A stretch of 17,978 nucleotides of DNA, from assembly GCA_035301025.1 (NCBI GenBank), contig DATGUV010000137.1:1-17978 (forward strand), read 5' to 3'. Of this stretch, positions 15,574 through 17,978 are shown one piece after another. Origin of the DNA: CALAMD01 sp035301025 (GTDB taxonomy: Bacteria; Bacillota; Bacilli; Bacillales; Amphibacillaceae). Position numbers and translations under genes: made by a program. Every line of letters begins with the position of its first letter. Position 1 is the stretch's first letter. The notes under the pieces are model-generated. The model was not told the DNA's origin. It was given only the letters and a program-made list of their open reading frames with translations, and searched no databases.

Positions 15574-16176
15574 TTGGATACAAAATTGGATCCTCGTGTA
15601 AAAAGAACACGAGCAATGTTTGAAAAATCCCTACTTGACTTAATGGATGAAAAAGAATACAGAAGTATTACCGTACTAGAGATTGCGCAGCGCTCTACAC
15701 TTAATCGTGCAACTTTTTATTTGCACTACTATGATAAAGATCATTTACTCGAACAAATACTCGATGAAGCGCTAAACGATTTAAAGATTAGCGTGGAAGT
15801 TAAAGCAGTTGAATATGAATATAAAAGCGAAAACCCACATCCTATATTCGTTCGTTTATTTGAAAAAATGATTGAGAAAAACAAATTTTATCAAATTATG
15901 CTTGTTCGTGAAAATAATTATTATTTCACTGAAGCTGTGCGCAAAATCATTAAAGATTTTGTTAAAGAAGGAACATCATACATGCGTAATCAGGATATAA
16001 CGTATAAAGTGCCAGTAGATTTATCTGTTGCATATATAACATCTGCATATTTAGGTGTAATTATTTGGTGGTTAAAAAATGATATGCCATACACTCCTAC
16101 ATATATGGCAACCCAATTAACACGTATGTCTACTGTTGGCCCATTTGCGGATAATCCTTTTTTAAACAGCGATTAA
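15574..16176 (+). CDS. TetR-family transcription regulator
   Basis: The 200-residue protein has an N-terminal TetR DNA-binding domain. After VKRTRAMFEKSLLDLMDEK comes the helix-turn-helix VLEIAQRSTLNRATFYLHY (34-52) ending in the family-typical ATFY-HY-DKD-LL. The C-terminal ligand domain (about 70-190) is helical, with WWLKNDMPYTP near the end as in the TetR_C group common in Firmicutes. I chose the TTG start at 15574 because GGAGG lies 7 bases upstream; an ATG at 15553 would place that site inside the gene. It is divergent from the ketosteroid-dehydrogenase-like gene across 241 bp containing three palindromes, so it most likely represses that operon and itself until a small hydrophobic ligand binds. 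Confidence 0.86.
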   Translation: MDTKLDPRVKRTRAMFEKSLLDLMDEKEYRSITVLEIAQRSTLNRATFYLHYYDKDHLLEQILDEALNDLKISVEVKAVEYEYKSENPHPIFVRLFEKMIEKNKFYQIMLVRENNYYFTEAVRKIIKDFVKEGTSYMRNQDITYKVPVDLSVAYITSAYLGVIIWWLKNDMPYTPTYMATQLTRMSTVGPFADNPFLNSD

Positions 16177-16282
16177 TTCAACCATTGGTTTATTATAACA
16201 CCAACAGTAGTAGAACATACATATGATGACATTCATTAAATGTGCCTCACTCATATGATGTACTATACAGAATGTTTTTCAC

Positions 16283-16332
16283 AAAAAAGACACCTTAAAC
16301 CATTACTTATCTTGCCGAATGATTTAAGGTGT
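16283..16332 (-). terminator. Terminator of the aspA gene
   Basis: ACACCTTAAA (16290-16299) pairs with TTTAAGGTGT (16323-16332); after one mismatch CATT pairs with AATG. On the minus strand it is followed by CTTTTTTG. It lies 10 bp beyond the aspA stop. It could also stop read-through from tetR, although the plus-strand T-run is poor. Confidence 0.87.
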
Positions 16333-16342
16333 TCTGCTTCTT

Positions 16343-17758
16343 CTATTTCCTATTAAGGAACTGGCTGCCGGAAATTCCAGGGGTTGTCATTTCAAATGGA
16401 TCTAATATTGTTTCAATTTCCTCTTTTGTAAGTAAGTTATGAGCCTCACAAATTTCTTTTATCGTTAAACCAGTTTCTTGTGCTTGTTGAACGACTTTAG
16501 AAGCTGTTTCATATCCTAAGTGTGGGTTTAGAGCAGTAATGATTCCGTAACTTCGTTCTACATAGTCTCTACATCTCTCCACATTTGCTTCTATACCACT
16601 AATTGCAAAACGAGTATATACGTCAAAACCGTTTTTCATAATCTCTAAGGATTGTAACAAGTTAAATGCAATTACCGGTCCCATCACATTTAACTCAAAT
16701 TGTCCTGCTTCAGAACCCATTCCAATAGTTTGATCATTCCCTGTCACTTGAAATGCGACTTGGTTGATCAATTCAATCATTACCGGGTTAACCTTTCCTG
16801 GCATAATGGATGAACCTGGTTGTCTTGCTGGCAAGAAAATTTCTTGTAAGCCTGTCATGGGACCTGAAGCCATTAGACGAATATCATTACTCACTTTTGA
16901 CATATTTAATGCAGCTATTTTAAGGGATGCTGATAATGATGTGTACCCGTCTGTATTTTGAGTACCATCTACTAAATTTTCTGCAACGTGCACTTTGATT
17001 CCTATTTGAGAAGATAGTTGAGATGCCACTTTTTCAATGTATTCTGGTTTCGCATTTAACCCTGTACCTACCGCTGTTGCGCCTAAATTAATCATTAACA
17101 TTTCTTCTGCTGCGTTTTTCACACGGCGAATATCTCGACAGACAACTGCAGAATAGGCTCCAAATTCTTGTCCTAAACGAATCGGAACAGCATCTTGTAA
17201 ATGCGTACGTCCCATTTTTAAAACATTTTGAAATTCATTTTCTTTTTGTATAAAGGCTTTTTTCAGATCCTCCATAACAGTGATGAGTTCTTCTGCCATG
17301 CGGTATGAAGCAATTTTCAATGCAGTTGGAATAGTATCATTTGTTGATTGGGCCATATTTACGTGTGTATTTGGAGAACACGCATGATAATCCCCCTTGT
17401 CTTTTCCTAGCAATTCCAAAGCGCGATTCGCTAACACTTCATTCATGTTCATATTGATAGAAGTGCCTGCTCCTCCTTGTATGGAGTCCACAATGAATTG
17501 ATCAGCATATTTTCCACCAATCACTTCTTCAGCAGCTTGTACAATAGCATTCCCAATCGGTTTTGCTAACATATCTGTATGCATATTTGCGATTGCTGCT
17601 GCTTTTTTTACTTCTGCAAGAGCTAGAACTAATTCTCGATGTACAGGGATTCCAGTAATTGGAAAATTTTCCAATGCTCGTAATGTTTGAATACCGTAAT
17701 ATGCATCATTTGGTACTTCTTTTGATCCTAAACTGTCTGTTTCTACTCTAGTTTGCAT
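16343..17758 (-). CDS. aspA: Aspartate ammonia-lyase
   Basis: This enzyme converts L-aspartate to fumarate and ammonia in the cytoplasm, linking amino-acid use to the TCA cycle. The 471-residue protein has the family's motifs in order: GGAGTSINMNMNEVLAN, STNDTIPTA, MGRTHLQDAVP and the catalytic-loop signature GSSIMPGKVNP with its reactive Ser, then the C-terminal TTPGISG. The MGRTHLQDA and TTPGI sequences favour aspartase over fumarase. Length is normal for Bacillus aspartases, which work as tetramers. I chose ATG 17758 with AAAGGAG 9 bases upstream; the frame stays open to 17818, but that extension is encoded by the repeat element. It is a single gene with its own terminator; no asparaginase gene is adjacent within the window. 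Confidence 0.92.
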   Translation of the reverse strand: MQTRVETDSLGSKEVPNDAYYGIQTLRALENFPITGIPVHRELVLALAEVKKAAAIANMHTDMLAKPIGNAIVQAAEEVIGGKYADQFIVDSIQGGAGTSINMNMNEVLANRALELLGKDKGDYHACSPNTHVNMAQSTNDTIPTALKIASYRMAEELITVMEDLKKAFIQKENEFQNVLKMGRTHLQDAVPIRLGQEFGAYSAVVCRDIRRVKNAAEEMLMINLGATAVGTGLNAKPEYIEKVASQLSSQIGIKVHVAENLVDGTQNTDGYTSLSASLKIAALNMSKVSNDIRLMASGPMTGLQEIFLPARQPGSSIMPGKVNPVMIELINQVAFQVTGNDQTIGMGSEAGQFELNVMGPVIAFNLLQSLEIMKNGFDVYTRFAISGIEANVERCRDYVERSYGIITALNPHLGYETASKVVQQAQETGLTIKEICEAHNLLTKEEIETILDPFEMTTPGISGSQFLNRK

Positions 17759-17799
17759 GGGAGTATGCTCCTTTTTATGTGTAACGTTTATTAACTGAA

Positions 17800-17911
17800 T
17801 GAATTTCATAATGACCAAAATTAGCTATATCAATACAACATGTAGTTCCGAAAGCTCCAACGGAACTACATGTTGAAGTGAAATGGCATGAAATACGTAT
17901 TATGAAATTCA
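17800..17911 (+). repeat. 112-bp hairpin repeat element, copy 3
   Basis: The 13-bp terminal inverted repeats TGAATTTCATAAT (17800-17812) and ATTATGAAATTCA (17899-17911) are perfect. A perfect 15-bp stem (17836-17850 with 17861-17875) around the loop AAAGCTCCAA forms the centre. The copy matches the reverse complement of copy 1 at 111 of 112 bases. It lies 41 bp upstream of the aspA start. On the minus strand it contains TTGATA (17828-17833), 17 bp and TATGAA (17805-17810), a possible outward promoter for aspA. Confidence 0.9.
17805..17833 (-). promoter_or_regulatory. Possible outward promoter of aspA inside repeat copy 3
   Basis: TTGATA and TATGAA are exactly 17 bp apart on the minus strand, pointing at aspA. 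Transcription would start near 17798, about 40 bp before the ATG. The -10 box is weak (4 of 6 consensus bases). No better promoter is visible between the repeat and aspA. Confidence 0.35.
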
Positions 17912-17978
17912 CTAAACTAACAACTTCTATTACAAAACATTCTGAACACTTTCACTTACTAGTAGATACCTTTATCGA

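Noticed and set aside
17759..17818. N-terminal extension of aspartate ammonia-lyase to 17818
   Set aside because: The first residues would be encoded by the terminal inverted repeat of the mobile-like element, and a strong ribosome site with normal family length supports ATG 17758.
1..17978. CRISPR array, tRNA/rRNA, riboswitch, prophage or insertion-sequence transposase
   Set aside because: No regularly spaced repeats, cloverleaf-like or rRNA-like sequence, long structured leader, or transposase/integrase motif was seen on either strand.

Overview
The window is AT-rich DNA from a low-GC Gram-positive bacterium, most likely a member of the Bacillaceae (Bacillus, Oceanobacillus or Virgibacillus-like). 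The reasons are strong GGAGG-type ribosome sites, GTG/TTG starts, lipoproteins with short signal peptides, a YhgE/Pip protein, a YkvI-like transporter and intrinsic terminators behind nearly every gene. It looks like ordinary chromosomal core/accessory DNA: no phage genes, transposase, CRISPR array, rRNA or tRNA is visible.

Layout. 1-851: the 5' part of a YkvI-like membrane transporter (minus strand, cut by the window edge). 1340-4811: a minus-strand operon made of an OmpR-type response regulator, a sensor histidine kinase, a LolA-like lipoprotein and a tiny two-helix membrane protein. The first three genes overlap by 4 bp at GTGA, and the operon ends in a strong terminator. 5047-5511: a short membrane protein with two H-x13-H histidine pairs, as in ferric reductase/NOX-type haem proteins. 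5628-7802: a YhgE/Pip-type ABC-2 membrane protein. 8081-8500: an unrecognised small protein. 8694-9164: an acidic lipoprotein. 9370-9885: a SpeG-like spermidine acetyltransferase, convergent with a large KatE-type catalase (9957-12026). 12153-12743: a second GNAT acetyltransferase. 13198-15332: a CoxG/SRPBCC protein and a 3-ketosteroid-dehydrogenase-like flavoprotein, with a divergent TetR regulator at 15574-16176. 16343-17758: aspartate ammonia-lyase.

How the genes may work together. The two-component operon looks like an envelope-sensing unit, with membrane sensor, lipoprotein and small membrane protein co-transcribed. The TetR/flavoprotein/SRPBCC block looks like a small catabolic or detoxification module; its divergent promoter region contains three palindromes. 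SpeG and catalase are stress-type functions, but they are separate transcription units sharing one bidirectional terminator.

Two observations stand out. First, a 112-bp intergenic element with 13-bp perfect terminal inverted repeats and a central hairpin occurs twice, at 902-1013 and 17800-17911. The copies are in opposite orientation and 111 of 112 bases agree; a diverged third copy at 12955-13033 has a different central hairpin. Second, the catalase keeps the catalytic His, the haem-ligand Tyr and the Arg residues, but the otherwise near-invariant distal Asn-Asn segment is replaced by Leu-Ser, which questions whether it is a normal catalase.
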